From NCBI RefSeq assembly GCF_947493425.1, contig NZ_CANLRP010000009.1, positions 27,204 through 91,203 of the forward strand: a DNA stretch of 64,000 bases, given 5' to 3'. Positions within the stretch are counted from its first letter, which is position 1. Each line of letters starts with the position of its first letter. Source of the stretch: an uncultured Microscilla sp. GTDB taxonomy: Bacteria; Bacteroidota; Bacteroidia; Cytophagales; Microscillaceae. The notes below the pieces were generated by a model that worked only from the letters and a program-made list of their open reading frames with translations, did not search any database and was not told the origin of the DNA. This document shows positions 44,664 to 55,012 of the stretch, piece after piece. A program made the position numbers and the translations under genes.

Positions 44664-47600
44664 ATGATTCATTCTCAAAAGCTTTATAGTTTATTCATCT
44701 GTTTTACGCTTCTTATCCATGCTCAACTCACACTAGCTCAGGGTTTTAATATTCCTGACAATTCCTGCCCCAACACTGACATTACCTTTACCTCGCCCAA
44801 CCCTGGCGCAGCCCGTCACTTCTGGGACTTTTGCCCAGGCGATTTAGTGGAGGCATCGGGCAGCGGTAATATTATAGCTACTGGTCTTAATGGAGTGACC
44901 CGCCCACTTGACATTGCTACAGTCTTTGATGGTACCAACTGGTACTCTTTTATGCCTGATTTTAGAAACGCAGGCGTTGCCAGGGCTTTTTATGGCAACT
45001 CGCTCGATAACACCCCTGTCATTACCAACCTTGCTGGTTTTACTGGATCACTCAATGGAGCCTGTGGCATGGATATTATCAATGACAATGGCACTTGGTA
45101 TGGGCTGATTGTAAATTTTAGTAATAACACTTTGACCAGGCTAAACTTTGGCAGTGATCTAGGCAATAACACTCCCGTGGCAACCGTCATCAATTCTGCT
45201 GATTTGGATTTCCCCACCCATTTATCTTTGGTAAAAGATGGGAGCAACTTTGTGGCGGTAGCCGCCAACTGGAAAAAAAACCTGGTGATATTTGATTTTG
45301 GCAACTCTATGGCAAACGCTCCTACCACCTCGGCTACTGCCAACTTATTAAAGACAGGGGCAGGCGACCATGGGGTATGGGGGTTTGACCTGATCAAAGG
45401 AGACGACAATCAATGGTATGGCATTGGGGTAACCACTGGCCCTACCTTTACTGGACCAGTAAATATCAATTACATAAGTTTTGGTGCTACCATCAACAAT
45501 ACACCTACCATTAAGTTATTAGACAGCGAAACTGAGGGCTGGAACGACCTAACCACAGCAGGTAATGTAGGGGCAGGGTTTGACGTAGAAATAGTAAGGG
45601 AAGGCAATCATTATTATGCCTTGATCCTCACCAACCTATATGTAGTTTTGAAACTGGACTTGGGCGAGAAAATATCTGACCCAAAAGCTTCAATAACAAA
45701 CCTGGGAGGGTTTAATGTATTGGCAAGAACCAATACCCGCGAAACGTTTGGTTTTAGTGTAAACAAAGATAAGTCTGACTGGTATCTATATGTAGCCAAC
45801 CAAAGCAGCAATATAGGTATCGAACCCTTTTTTATAAAAATTAAACTTGATAACCCCACCAATTGTAATAACTCTGTTGAGCAATCTGCTACGATTACTA
45901 ACCCAATTAATCGTTATATCTTATCAAGTAAATATTCTACAGAACTAGAGGTGTTCGACGCAAACATGCAATCATTGGGTTATTATATAGATAGTACCAA
46001 TATAGATGCGAGCATTATACCACAATTTACTCCAAACAACCTTTGTATAAGTGAAACCACGGTGTTTCAAAACCAAAGCATTGGGTCTGACAGTGATGTC
46101 AATAGTTGGGATTGGGATTTTGGAGATGGAACAGTCTCTACCCTCAAAAACCCTTCGCACACTTATACCGCACCAGGTACTTATCAGGTAAAACTTACCC
46201 CAAAAACTGTGAGTGGTACTTGTGATAATGCCTTGGTGAAAACTATTAAAATAAGGCCTATGCCCAAAGCGGAGTTTCAGGTGGGGAACCACCCGGCTGC
46301 TTCTCAAGCAATTAATTTTACCAATAACAGCGTTGTACAAAACGAAAGCAGTAAAACCAGTTATCTCTGGTTGTTTGATGATGGTACTTTTTCTATCAAT
46401 AAAAATCCTTCACATACCTATACCAAAGCAGGTGTGTACAATGTGAGCCTTACAGTAACAGATACAACGGGTGGCTGTTCTTCTTTCTTTTCCAAAAGTG
46501 TTATTGTAGGAGCAATGCCAGAGGTGAACTTTGACCTTTCGCAAAAAGCCTGTACCAAAACCCCACTTACGTTTGTGAATGCAAGTAAAGTAGAAGACAA
46601 CGTAGGGAGTGAGATAGTGAGCTATCAATGGAATTTTGGCGGGGCTGGTACCTCTACCGAAAAGACCCCCACAGTGACCTTTGATTTTGTAGCCACTTAT
46701 GAGGTAAGTTTGACTGTTACAACCAATTTGGGGGTGAGCAACACTTTCAAAAAGAGCATTAGTTTTCAAGAGGGGTTGCAAAGCAGTATGCAAATGTCTA
46801 CTACTACAGGTGACGCTCCTTTGTCGGTGAGTTTTACCAATCAAACCAGTGGGGCACTAAGTTATTTGTGGGATTTTGGGGATGGTAAAACCAGTACAGG
46901 TGCCAACGTAGCGCATGTATATGATACGCCGGGTATTTATACTGTTACGTTTAGTGCCTATGGAGCCAATGGCTGTAGTATTCCTGTAACCAAACAAGTG
47001 ATAGTTTCAGCATCCAATACTGTGACTGAGATTGCCTTGACTAATGTAAGAGTACAAGGTGATAACATATTTGTAGAACTTACCAATAATGGCAACACCC
47101 CTATTATTTCGTCTAATTTACAGCTAATACTCAACAACACCGATACACTCACTGGACAATGGAGTGGTGTTTTGAACTCCTTGCAATCTACCGAGTACCT
47201 GTTTACTTTACAAACTGGACAAGGGAGTATGGTGTCTCAGGTTTGCGCTTATATTATAGATGTAAACGCTCGACAAGATGCAAAAACACTTGATAATCGT
47301 TTTTGTAAAAACACCCTTGATGCACAGGTAACCAATGCCCTGGTGCAAGGGGGGAACTGTATTATGTTCTTGAAGAATAACGCACAAGTGCCTGTAACAA
47401 AACTCAAAATTGTATTAGACTTTGGTAATACCACCCAGGAAACAATATGGACAGGGCTGTTGAATACAAATGAGCAAACCAACTATATTGTGCCTTTGCC
47501 CGTGTCAGCCGATGAGTTGGCAAGCAGCCCATTTTTTTGCGCTTCTATATCACAAGTAAATGATACCACAGATGCTGTAGCTACTAACAATGTGGCGTGT

Positions 47601-47882
47601 CAGGAATATGAAAGTCAATTTAAAATATTGGGTATTAATCCTAACCCTGCGGTAGATTATATTAATATAGACTATTTTTTACCTTCGGAACAAAACAACG
47701 ATGTAGTAAGGTTACAAATAATTGGTAGTCAAGGGGTGTTAATGGGGGAGGTACAGCTGCTAAACTTGATTGCCGGGCGTAATAATTACCGATACTCTAC
47801 CAGCCAATTAGGTTCTGGTTTGTATACATTGGTCTTTATTAGAGGGAATGCCAAAATTGTAAAAAAAGTGCTTATCAAATAG
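44664..47882 (+). CDS. large PKD-domain protein with T9SS C-terminal sorting domain
   Basis: A 1072-aa exported protein. I choose the ATG at 44664, which gives a signal peptide (SLFICFTLLIHAQLTLAQ); the frame opens 96 bases earlier. Residues about 30-440 form a repeated beta-structure of about 50-residue units (for example FDGTNWYSFMPDFRNAGVA, VKDGSNFVAVAANWKKN), resembling a beta-propeller. Four PKD-type domains follow (motifs DWDFGDG, YLWLFDDG, YQWNFGG, YLWDFGDG). The last 85 residues (INPNPAVDYINIDYF ... GLYTLVFIRG) are a type A sorting domain recognised by the type IX system for secretion or surface anchoring. A surface or adhesive role is likely; ligand unknown. Confidence 0.88.
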   Translation: MIHSQKLYSLFICFTLLIHAQLTLAQGFNIPDNSCPNTDITFTSPNPGAARHFWDFCPGDLVEASGSGNIIATGLNGVTRPLDIATVFDGTNWYSFMPDFRNAGVARAFYGNSLDNTPVITNLAGFTGSLNGACGMDIINDNGTWYGLIVNFSNNTLTRLNFGSDLGNNTPVATVINSADLDFPTHLSLVKDGSNFVAVAANWKKNLVIFDFGNSMANAPTTSATANLLKTGAGDHGVWGFDLIKGDDNQWYGIGVTTGPTFTGPVNINYISFGATINNTPTIKLLDSETEGWNDLTTAGNVGAGFDVEIVREGNHYYALILTNLYVVLKLDLGEKISDPKASITNLGGFNVLARTNTRETFGFSVNKDKSDWYLYVANQSSNIGIEPFFIKIKLDNPTNCNNSVEQSATITNPINRYILSSKYSTELEVFDANMQSLGYYIDSTNIDASIIPQFTPNNLCISETTVFQNQSIGSDSDVNSWDWDFGDGTVSTLKNPSHTYTAPGTYQVKLTPKTVSGTCDNALVKTIKIRPMPKAEFQVGNHPAASQAINFTNNSVVQNESSKTSYLWLFDDGTFSINKNPSHTYTKAGVYNVSLTVTDTTGGCSSFFSKSVIVGAMPEVNFDLSQKACTKTPLTFVNASKVEDNVGSEIVSYQWNFGGAGTSTEKTPTVTFDFVATYEVSLTVTTNLGVSNTFKKSISFQEGLQSSMQMSTTTGDAPLSVSFTNQTSGALSYLWDFGDGKTSTGANVAHVYDTPGIYTVTFSAYGANGCSIPVTKQVIVSASNTVTEIALTNVRVQGDNIFVELTNNGNTPIISSNLQLILNNTDTLTGQWSGVLNSLQSTEYLFTLQTGQGSMVSQVCAYIIDVNARQDAKTLDNRFCKNTLDAQVTNALVQGGNCIMFLKNNAQVPVTKLKIVLDFGNTTQETIWTGLLNTNEQTNYIVPLPVSADELASSPFFCASISQVNDTTDAVATNNVACQEYESQFKILGINPNPAVDYINIDYFLPSEQNNDVVRLQIIGSQGVLMGEVQLLNLIAGRNNYRYSTSQLGSGLYTLVFIRGNAKIVKKVLIK

Positions 47883-47899
47883 TTTTAACTTGTTTACCC

Positions 47900-49156
47900 A
47901 TGAGCGAAGTTGTGCTAAGTGTAGAGAATGTGAGTAAATGTTATAAATCTTATGATCAAAGAACATCCCTTCAAGATACCCTAAGACAGTTTTTTACCTC
48001 TAAAAAACAAGTTCAATCTCAAAGTTTTTGGGCGTTAAAAGACGTCTCTTTTGACTTAAAACAAGGAGAGGTATTGGGTATTTTGGGTAAAAATGGTGCA
48101 GGAAAAAGTACCTTGCTCAAAATACTGGCACAAGTTACTCCTCCTACCACTGGTCAGGTCACTTTTTGGGGCAGTATTCATGCTTTGCTTGAGGTAGGTA
48201 CAGGATTTCACCCTGACTTGACTGGCAGAGAGAATATTTTTTTGAATGGAGGGATTTTAGGAATGACCAAGAGTGATATACAGCAACAGCTTGATCAAAT
48301 GATAGACTTTGCTGAACTTACTCAATTTATTGATACTCCCGTAAAACACTACTCGTCCGGAATGTATATGCGATTGGCTTTTACGGTAGCTATACACTTA
48401 CGTTTTGATATACTGGTATTGGACGAAATATTGGCAGTGGGCGATGCAGCTTTTCAAAAAAAATGCATTCAGTCCATCAAACAACATATTAGCCAGGGCA
48501 AAAGCGTGATTATATGTAGCCATAATCAAACTCAATTGGCGCAATTGTGCAACCGGGGGCTGGTGCTCGGCAAGGGCAAGCAGGTGTATGAAGGAACCAT
48601 TCAAAAAAGCCTACAGTTTTATGCACAAATGCTTTACTCTCCTTCGTCATCATCAACACACATTCAAGTAGCCCCAGACCATATATCATTGTACAACCAC
48701 CCCAATAAAACCTATACTCATAGCCAAGGCATGATCAGTGCGGTGTTGTATTGTGATCATCGTGTGTCAGACCAAATGTACAGTGGTTGTCATTTTAAAT
48801 GTGAGGTACACTTTGAGCATAACAAACCGTTTGTTCAGCTTATTTTCGGCTTTGTGGTCAAAGATAGCTTCAACCAAGAGGTATTAGGCGTCAATAACCA
48901 ACAACAAGGAGTTATACTCTCTTCAAAAGATCCTCAAAAAGGTACCATTACTATTACTATACCACAGTTATTGCTTTATGGCGATGGTAACTATTCGTTG
49001 GATTTATATTTGGGAGATCAACAGCATATATTCGACGTGATTTTAGAGGCGCTATCTTTTCGTTTGGTGCCCACAGATGTATACAAGTCAGGCGTGTTGC
49101 CCAAAACGTATTTTAATCACTACTATCAACCCGATTTAACCATCACTTGTGCTTGA
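47900..49156 (+). CDS. Wzt-like ABC transporter ATPase with C-terminal sugar-binding-like domain
   Basis: A 418-aa ATPase of the polysaccharide-export (Wzt/TagH) family. Walker A GKNGAGKST (about 72-80), signature YSSGMYMRLAF (about 152-162), Walker B ILVLDEIL, and the H-loop CSHNQ are intact. The C-terminal domain (about 260-418) is a beta-rich Wzt_C type domain that usually reads the terminal sugar of O-antigen or a similar polymer. No Wzm-like permease is encoded in the window. The downstream methyltransferase overlaps its stop (ATGA), so they are translated together. Confidence 0.88.
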   Translation: MSEVVLSVENVSKCYKSYDQRTSLQDTLRQFFTSKKQVQSQSFWALKDVSFDLKQGEVLGILGKNGAGKSTLLKILAQVTPPTTGQVTFWGSIHALLEVGTGFHPDLTGRENIFLNGGILGMTKSDIQQQLDQMIDFAELTQFIDTPVKHYSSGMYMRLAFTVAIHLRFDILVLDEILAVGDAAFQKKCIQSIKQHISQGKSVIICSHNQTQLAQLCNRGLVLGKGKQVYEGTIQKSLQFYAQMLYSPSSSSTHIQVAPDHISLYNHPNKTYTHSQGMISAVLYCDHRVSDQMYSGCHFKCEVHFEHNKPFVQLIFGFVVKDSFNQEVLGVNNQQQGVILSSKDPQKGTITITIPQLLLYGDGNYSLDLYLGDQQHIFDVILEALSFRLVPTDVYKSGVLPKTYFNHYYQPDLTITCA

Positions 49157-49959
49157 TGAAAACTGACAACGAAGCTACTTACCCCGACTCACTTTTATTG
49201 GCCATGTTGCCATCGGCTCAACAAGTGGTACCGCTGCTTATACAATTGTTTCAACCCAAATCGGTAGTAGATGTGGGTTGTGGGTTGGGAGTATGGCTAT
49301 CTGTTTTTCAAAAAGAAGGGGTATCTTCGGTACTGGGAATAGACAACCCAGCGTATATCGACCTGAATCATTTGGTGATTCATCCCAAGGATTTTCTTGC
49401 GCATGATTTGCAACAACCACTGGTAATAGACCGATCCTACGACTTAGTAATGTGTCTTGAAGTTGCCGAGCATTTGCCTGTCAGCCAAGCGAATACCTTT
49501 GTACAGTCATTGACTGGGCTAGGAGAGGTCGTGGTTTTTTCGGCAGCCATTCCTCATCAGGGGGGCATTCATCATGTCAACGAGCAATGGGCGTCGTATT
49601 GGGTGAGTGTATTTGCCAAAGCACATTTCACTCCTGTTAATTGTCTTAAGCATCGTCTTTGGGCAAATGACCAGGTAGAGCATTGGTATAAACAGAATCT
49701 GTTGGTGTTTGTAAAAAATGAACGGCTGCAACGTAATGCACACCTGCAACATTTAAAGCAAAGCTCCCTTGATACGCTCCAGGATGTGGTACACCCACAA
49801 ATATGGGAACAAATGATAGCGAATAAAAATGCAGAAATATCATTGTTGAAAGAACATATTACCTACCTTAAACAAGAAAATACTGGTATTAAGAATGCTT
49901 TTAATAACTTAATGAAGGGAGTGAAGAGAAAGCTACCCTTTGTAAAGCACAAAAAATAA
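49156..49959 (+). CDS. SAM-dependent methyltransferase with coiled-coil tail
   Basis: A 267-aa class I methyltransferase. The SAM loop VVDVGCGLGVWLSVFQKEG (about 37-55), then VLGIDNPAYID and YDLVMCLEVAEHLP are diagnostic. The last about 50 residues are a coiled coil (EISLLKEHITYLKQEN) with a basic end. ATG at 49156 overlaps the stop of the ABC gene. With Wzt-like ATPases such enzymes often cap the polymer end by methylation, which fits here. The tail may hold it on the ABC partner. Confidence 0.85.
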   Translation: MKTDNEATYPDSLLLAMLPSAQQVVPLLIQLFQPKSVVDVGCGLGVWLSVFQKEGVSSVLGIDNPAYIDLNHLVIHPKDFLAHDLQQPLVIDRSYDLVMCLEVAEHLPVSQANTFVQSLTGLGEVVVFSAAIPHQGGIHHVNEQWASYWVSVFAKAHFTPVNCLKHRLWANDQVEHWYKQNLLVFVKNERLQRNAHLQHLKQSSLDTLQDVVHPQIWEQMIANKNAEISLLKEHITYLKQENTGIKNAFNNLMKGVKRKLPFVKHKK

Positions 49960-50009
49960 AATGTTCCAAGCTCATCTTTAGTCATTTGTAAAACTGAACC
50001 CTTCTTTTT

Positions 50010-50663
50010 ATGCTCAAGCATTTTTTTGCTGCCAAACAAAAGTGGTATCGTCAGCATATTTACCAGACTTTCCAAACATATACAATGGTGCCTCGACAAT
50101 CCTACCTAAATAACCTTGAACTTGCCGAAAGGATCAGGTACTTTGAAGGGACCATAGTAGAATGCGGGGTTTGGAAAGGTGGAATGATTGCTGGAATGGC
50201 TAAGTTATTGGGGCATCAGCGGGAATACTTTCTTTTTGATAGCTTTGAAGGTTTGCCTCCTGCAGAACCTATAGATGGTGTTCGAGCCCTGAAATGGCAG
50301 GCGACTCCTTCTAACCCTCATTATCATAACAATTGTAAGGCTGACTATGAGGAGGCGACCAAAGCAATGGAGTTGGCGGGTATTGTCAATGCCCATATTT
50401 ATAAAGGGTGGTTTGATCAAACACTGGTGCAGTACCCTAAAGAACCCATTGCTTTATTAAGGCTTGACGCCGATTGGTATGCTTCTACCTTGCTTTGCCT
50501 TGAACATTTATTTGATTATGTAATCAGTGATGGCATCATTATTCTTGATGACTATTATACCTGGGATGGTTGCGCCAGAGCTGTGCACGATTTTTTGTCT
50601 GCAAGAAACGCCACTGCCAGGCTTTATACTTATAATAACTCGGTGTGCTGGATAAAAAAATAA
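50010..50663 (+). CDS. TylF/MycF-type methyltransferase
   Basis: A 217-aa protein of the TylF/MycF macrocin-O-methyltransferase family. Landmarks are GTIVECGVWKGGMIAGMAKL (about 48-67), YFLFDSFEGLPP, LRLDADWYASTLLCLEHL and the metal-binding IIILDDYYTWDGCARAV. Family members use SAM and Mg2+ to methylate sugar hydroxyls. In this cluster a sugar of the surface polysaccharide is the likely substrate. Start ATG at 50010 follows the previous gene by 50 bases. Confidence 0.88.
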   Translation: MLKHFFAAKQKWYRQHIYQTFQTYTMVPRQSYLNNLELAERIRYFEGTIVECGVWKGGMIAGMAKLLGHQREYFLFDSFEGLPPAEPIDGVRALKWQATPSNPHYHNNCKADYEEATKAMELAGIVNAHIYKGWFDQTLVQYPKEPIALLRLDADWYASTLLCLEHLFDYVISDGIIILDDYYTWDGCARAVHDFLSARNATARLYTYNNSVCWIKK

Positions 50664-50738
50664 ATTGATCTCCAGGCATTTTTTTCAAGTTCAAAATTGA
50701 TATTTTAAATTTACCTTGTTCATAGTTATTTTTACCTG

Positions 50739-51821
50739 ATGTTAACAGATTCCTCTCATCAAATATTTGTTTCGGTAGTAATGCCTGTATATAATGCAGC
50801 ACCTTACCTTAAAGATAGCATAGATAGTATTTTGCACCAAACCTATACTCACTTTGAGTTTATCATTGTAAATGATGCGTCGGAAGACGAAAGCCAAAAA
50901 GTTATAGAATCATACGATGATCCAAGGATTTGTTTGATCAATAAATCAACCAATACAGGCATTGCCGACACCATAAACCAGGGACTTGCCATAGCCAAGG
51001 GCAAATACATTGTGCGCATGGATGCAGATGATAAAAGCGTGATTCATCGAATAGCCACCCAGGTAAAGTTCATGGAGAACAATCCACATATAGGTGTTTC
51101 AGGAGCATTTATTCATCAGTTTAAAACGGTAGAAGGTAAAGATGAGTGGGTAAAGGTGTACAATTATCCTTCTGAACCAGAGGCATGTCGTTTACGCATT
51201 TTTACCCGTAGAACCTTCACCTATCATCCCACAGTAATTATTAGGCACCAACTTCTGCAAGAATATCAGCTTAAATATGACCCAACAAAAGACCCCGCCG
51301 AAGATGCAAACCTCTGGCATAGAATGACCCCTTTTTGTCAGTTTGGCAATATACCCGAAGTATTGGTGCATTACAGGATACACCACCAGCAAGCTTCTAC
51401 TATTCACAAGCATTTGTTGGTAGAGAATTATACAATAAGTTTTCGGCAACTGATGAAAACCATTTGCCCCGATATAACCGAAGAAGAGTTTCAAGTACAT
51501 GGCGATTTTTTTTCCCAGCGTGCTTTACAAACTTATCCTCAGGCAAAGTTTCAAACAACTTTAGATTGGTTGCAAAAGTTGATCAACATCAACAAGGAAC
51601 GCAATGAATACATTTGCCCCCAAGACTTGTTGCTGGAAGACATAGCTAAAAAATGGTTTGCTTTCTGCAATCAGTACACCACCCAAGGGTTTAAAACGTG
51701 GCGCATGTACAAAAGTGCTGCATTTAGGAAATATTACGATGCAGGTAAAAAAAACACCTTACGTTTTTTTATTGATTGTATTTTAGGAAATAAAAGCCAC
51801 TATTTAGGAGCCACACAGTAA
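50739..51821 (+). CDS. family 2 glycosyltransferase
   Basis: A 360-aa GT-A fold enzyme. The N-terminal VSVVMPVYNAAPYLKDSIDS and the metal-binding RMDADD (about 89-94) are typical, followed by TYHPTVIIRHQ and EDANLWHRM acceptor-side residues. No membrane helix; it acts at the cytoplasmic face. Its TAA stop overlaps the ATG of the next glycosyltransferase by one base. The two share about the first 110 residues closely. Confidence 0.9.
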   Translation: MLTDSSHQIFVSVVMPVYNAAPYLKDSIDSILHQTYTHFEFIIVNDASEDESQKVIESYDDPRICLINKSTNTGIADTINQGLAIAKGKYIVRMDADDKSVIHRIATQVKFMENNPHIGVSGAFIHQFKTVEGKDEWVKVYNYPSEPEACRLRIFTRRTFTYHPTVIIRHQLLQEYQLKYDPTKDPAEDANLWHRMTPFCQFGNIPEVLVHYRIHHQQASTIHKHLLVENYTISFRQLMKTICPDITEEEFQVHGDFFSQRALQTYPQAKFQTTLDWLQKLININKERNEYICPQDLLLEDIAKKWFAFCNQYTTQGFKTWRMYKSAAFRKYYDAGKKNTLRFFIDCILGNKSHYLGATQ

Positions 51822-52834
51822 TGACAGATCAACCTTTGGTATCGGTGGTGATGCCCGTGTACAATGCGAGTCCTTACCTTACTCAAAGCATGCAAAGCAT
51901 ATTGAACCAAACGTATGCTAACTTTGAGTTTATCATCATTGATGATGGCTCTACTGATGACAGCTTAAAAGTAATAGAAAAATATACCGACAGGCGCATT
52001 CAAGTATACCAACACTCGCAAAATCAAGGAGTAATTGCTGCCTTGAACCAAGGGTTTGGTATGGCAAAAGGCAAGTATATAGCTCGAATGGATGCTGATG
52101 ATTATTGTGAAATTACTCGTTTTGAAAAGCAAGTATACCTAATGGAAGCCCAACCTGACATTGATTTGTGTGGTACTTGGGTAGCTTACGTTAGCCAACA
52201 CTCAAAAACTACTACCCAACTTCCTGTAAACAGTGAGGCAATCAAAGCTTTTTTACTTTGGGGTAATTCAATTATGCATGCCACTACAATGTTTAGGCGG
52301 AGTTTTTTGCTCAAGCATCATCTAAAGTTCGAACAAGGGTTTGTGCATGCCGAAGACTATGATTTATGGACAAGGTGTTTGGCCATTGCCCAATTTATCA
52401 ATATTCCGGAAGTACTTTATCATATAAGGCAAAACAACCAACAAGTCTCAGTCAGGTTTAAGGCACTTCAGATTAAAAATACCCAACTCATTCATCAGCG
52501 TCAACTTCAGACTTTAGGCATCAACCCCACTCCTCAAGAGCTAGACCTGCATTATACCTGTACCCGTAGTGAATTATCGCAAAGTGTAGAAACACTTCAG
52601 CAGCTTTCGGGTTGGTTGCTAAAACTACATCGACAAAACCGGGCAAAGCCAATATACCCTGAACCTGCTTTTACTAACTTGTTGAAATCAATATGGAGTA
52701 AACACACGGCGGGGCAAACTCATTTAGGCAAGCGCTTTTTTCAATTAATTGGGCAAAACCAACTTTCTCCATATCACCAATGGAGCCATTGGCAACGCTT
52801 TAGGTTTTGGTTAAAAAGTATGTTGAGGCTTTAA
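51821..52834 (+). CDS. family 2 glycosyltransferase, tandem paralog
   Basis: A 337-aa enzyme with VSVVMPVYNASPYLTQSMQS, FIIIDDGSTDDS and RMDADD (about 88-93). EDYDLWTRC provides the acceptor-side acids. It arises beside 50739-51821 by duplication and then divergence in the C-terminal half. It ends with a 4-base overlap onto the convergent nuoL. Substrate sugar unknown. Confidence 0.9.
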   Translation: MTDQPLVSVVMPVYNASPYLTQSMQSILNQTYANFEFIIIDDGSTDDSLKVIEKYTDRRIQVYQHSQNQGVIAALNQGFGMAKGKYIARMDADDYCEITRFEKQVYLMEAQPDIDLCGTWVAYVSQHSKTTTQLPVNSEAIKAFLLWGNSIMHATTMFRRSFLLKHHLKFEQGFVHAEDYDLWTRCLAIAQFINIPEVLYHIRQNNQQVSVRFKALQIKNTQLIHQRQLQTLGINPTPQELDLHYTCTRSELSQSVETLQQLSGWLLKLHRQNRAKPIYPEPAFTNLLKSIWSKHTAGQTHLGKRFFQLIGQNQLSPYHQWSHWQRFRFWLKSMLRL

Positions 52835-54939
52835 TTGACTAATAAAAATAACATCAAGGCAATCAAAGATATGACCACCCAAAGATAATAACTTTGGATA
52901 TGCCCATTTTGAAAACTACGGCTAATGCGCCCGGTAAACTTTGCCAGGTAAGCCAGCAAGTGCACAAAACCATCTACAATTGCCTTGTCTATCCAGGCAA
53001 TGATATGAGCCAGTACTACATAAAACTTGGCTGCAAAGTTAACTACGCCATCTACTACTTTTTTATCCCATCGGGCTACAGCCCCCGAAAACTTTACAAT
53101 GCCATTGGTGAAAACCTGGTCATACAAGTCGTCTACAGCAAAACTTTTATGCGATAAACGAAGGGAAAAACGAGCAACAGTGTTTTTGTATAACTTATCA
53201 ATATAAAGTGAGTGATGCGATAGGTGAAACAAAGCTGGAGTACCCAACAGAGCATATTCGGGGTGTACTTTGTGTTTGCGATACAGTGCATAGGCAAGTC
53301 CTAGGCCCAAAAAGGCAAGAATGACCGATACTGCAATGGTAAACCCGTGTACGTGGTGACTACTGGTAGCGAGTTCAGTAAAAACACTGTCAGCAATGAC
53401 CTTACTTTTATTGGCAGGTACCAACCATTGCCACAAAGCGCCACTTTCGGCGTCAAAAGGGTTGAGCGATACCATAAGCCATAAGGCTCCCAGTGCTAAA
53501 ACTCCTAAAGGTATTTTCATCTGAAGTGGTACATCTTTTACCTTCGCAAGGGCTCCTCTGGCTTCCGCGAATACTTTTTCAAGTTCCAGGTGACCAAAAA
53601 ACACTAAAAACAACTGTCGTCCCATATAAAAAGCAGTGAGAAATGCCGACAAAAAACCAAATACGGGCAACAAGTACCATATTCCCCCCCCTTTGAACGA
53701 CGCCCAAGCAAGCGAACCACTCAAGATGGCATCTTTTGACAAGAAGCCTGAGAAGAAGGGCAGCCCTGCCAATGCCGCAGCAGATAATACATAACACACA
53801 AAAGTAAAAGGCATGGCTTTGCGCAATCCTCCCATTAAGTACATGTTTTGGGCATCGAAATGTATATTGAGTTTGTGTTCAAGTTGATGCATACTGTGAA
53901 TAACTGCCCCAGCACATAAAAATAAACAAGCTTTAAAAAACGCGTGGGTCAATAAGTGCAACAAGCTGGCTTCGTAAGCGCCTACCCCCATGCCCATGAC
54001 CATATAGCCCAATTGTGAAATGGTAGAGTAAGCCAACACTTTTTTGATGTCGCTTTGGGCAAGTGCCGAAAATGCCCCAATAAATGCGGTAATACAACCA
54101 ATGGTGGCAATGACAGACAACGCCTCTAGGTTCAGTAAAAAGAAAATGCGTGCCAGCAAATATACTCCAGCTGCTACCATGGTAGCGGCGTGAATCAGGG
54201 CTGATACTGGGGTAGGGCCTTCCATGGCGTCAGGCAACCATACCTGCAAAGGAAACTGAGCCGATTTGCCTACTGCACCACAAAACAAGCATAAACCAAT
54301 GATAAGCAAAACCCCCACCGACAAGCTGGCAAACTGAGGGCTTTGAGCAATGCTCAAGAGGTTGAAATCGCCAAAGTAATTGAAAACCAACAGAATACCC
54401 GCTAAAAAGCCTACATCACCAATGCGATTGACTAAAAATGCTTTTTGACTGGCACGAGTGGCTGATTTTTTTTCGTACCAAAAACCGATGAGCAAATAAG
54501 AAGAAACTCCCACCAGTTCCCAAAAAATATAAATGATGAGTAAATTGTGAAAAATGATGATGCCCAACATCGAGAAGGTAAACAAGCCAAGGTAGGCAAA
54601 GTAACGGTTGTAGTTTTTGTCGGTTTTCATATATTCCAACGAAAACATGTGCACCAATGCTGATACCAGCGTGACCACAATCATCATCAAGGCACTCAAG
54701 TTGTCAATGTACAAGTCAATCTTAAAACTACGCGTGCCCAAACTAAACCAGTGAATGTCTATGTACAAGGGCTGACCGCCTAATACCTGCCAAGCGGTGA
54801 CAATTGCCAGCCCCGTAGTAACAAGCAATGTTGCAGTAGCAAAGTGCCCGCCTCCATGTTTGATCTTTTTTTGTCCAGCCAGCAAAACCAAAAAATTGAT
54901 GAATGGGAGCAGTAATATAAGCAGTGTTAAATAGGTCAT
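52831..54939 (-). CDS. nuoL: NADH-quinone oxidoreductase subunit L
   Basis: A 702-aa membrane subunit of respiratory complex I with the antiporter-like fold (about 16 spans). Conserved pieces are YFAYLGLFTFSMLGIIIFHN, ELVGVSSYLLIGFWYEKKSA, WLPDAMEGPTPVSALIHAAT and KKVLAYSTISQLGYMVMG, with the proton-path lysines. The C-terminal lateral helix is present. In standard operons it directly follows nuoK; here nuoK lies 2.7 kb upstream with other genes between. No nuoM follows; the next gene is convergent. Confidence 0.95.
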   Translation of the reverse strand: MTYLTLLILLLPFINFLVLLAGQKKIKHGGGHFATATLLVTTGLAIVTAWQVLGGQPLYIDIHWFSLGTRSFKIDLYIDNLSALMMIVVTLVSALVHMFSLEYMKTDKNYNRYFAYLGLFTFSMLGIIIFHNLLIIYIFWELVGVSSYLLIGFWYEKKSATRASQKAFLVNRIGDVGFLAGILLVFNYFGDFNLLSIAQSPQFASLSVGVLLIIGLCLFCGAVGKSAQFPLQVWLPDAMEGPTPVSALIHAATMVAAGVYLLARIFFLLNLEALSVIATIGCITAFIGAFSALAQSDIKKVLAYSTISQLGYMVMGMGVGAYEASLLHLLTHAFFKACLFLCAGAVIHSMHQLEHKLNIHFDAQNMYLMGGLRKAMPFTFVCYVLSAAALAGLPFFSGFLSKDAILSGSLAWASFKGGGIWYLLPVFGFLSAFLTAFYMGRQLFLVFFGHLELEKVFAEARGALAKVKDVPLQMKIPLGVLALGALWLMVSLNPFDAESGALWQWLVPANKSKVIADSVFTELATSSHHVHGFTIAVSVILAFLGLGLAYALYRKHKVHPEYALLGTPALFHLSHHSLYIDKLYKNTVARFSLRLSHKSFAVDDLYDQVFTNGIVKFSGAVARWDKKVVDGVVNFAAKFYVVLAHIIAWIDKAIVDGFVHLLAYLAKFTGRISRSFQNGHIQSYYLWVVISLIALMLFLLVN

Positions 54940-55012
54940 GTGTTCAAGGTTAAAGACTTAGCCATCAGTCAATTATCCTAATTATTCTTTATACTGTCAT
55001 AATCAGGCGTCA

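Noticed and set aside
50539..50802. 87-aa frame on the minus strand over the TylF/GT2 junction
   Set aside because: It covers parts of two well-supported genes; composition is not protein-like.
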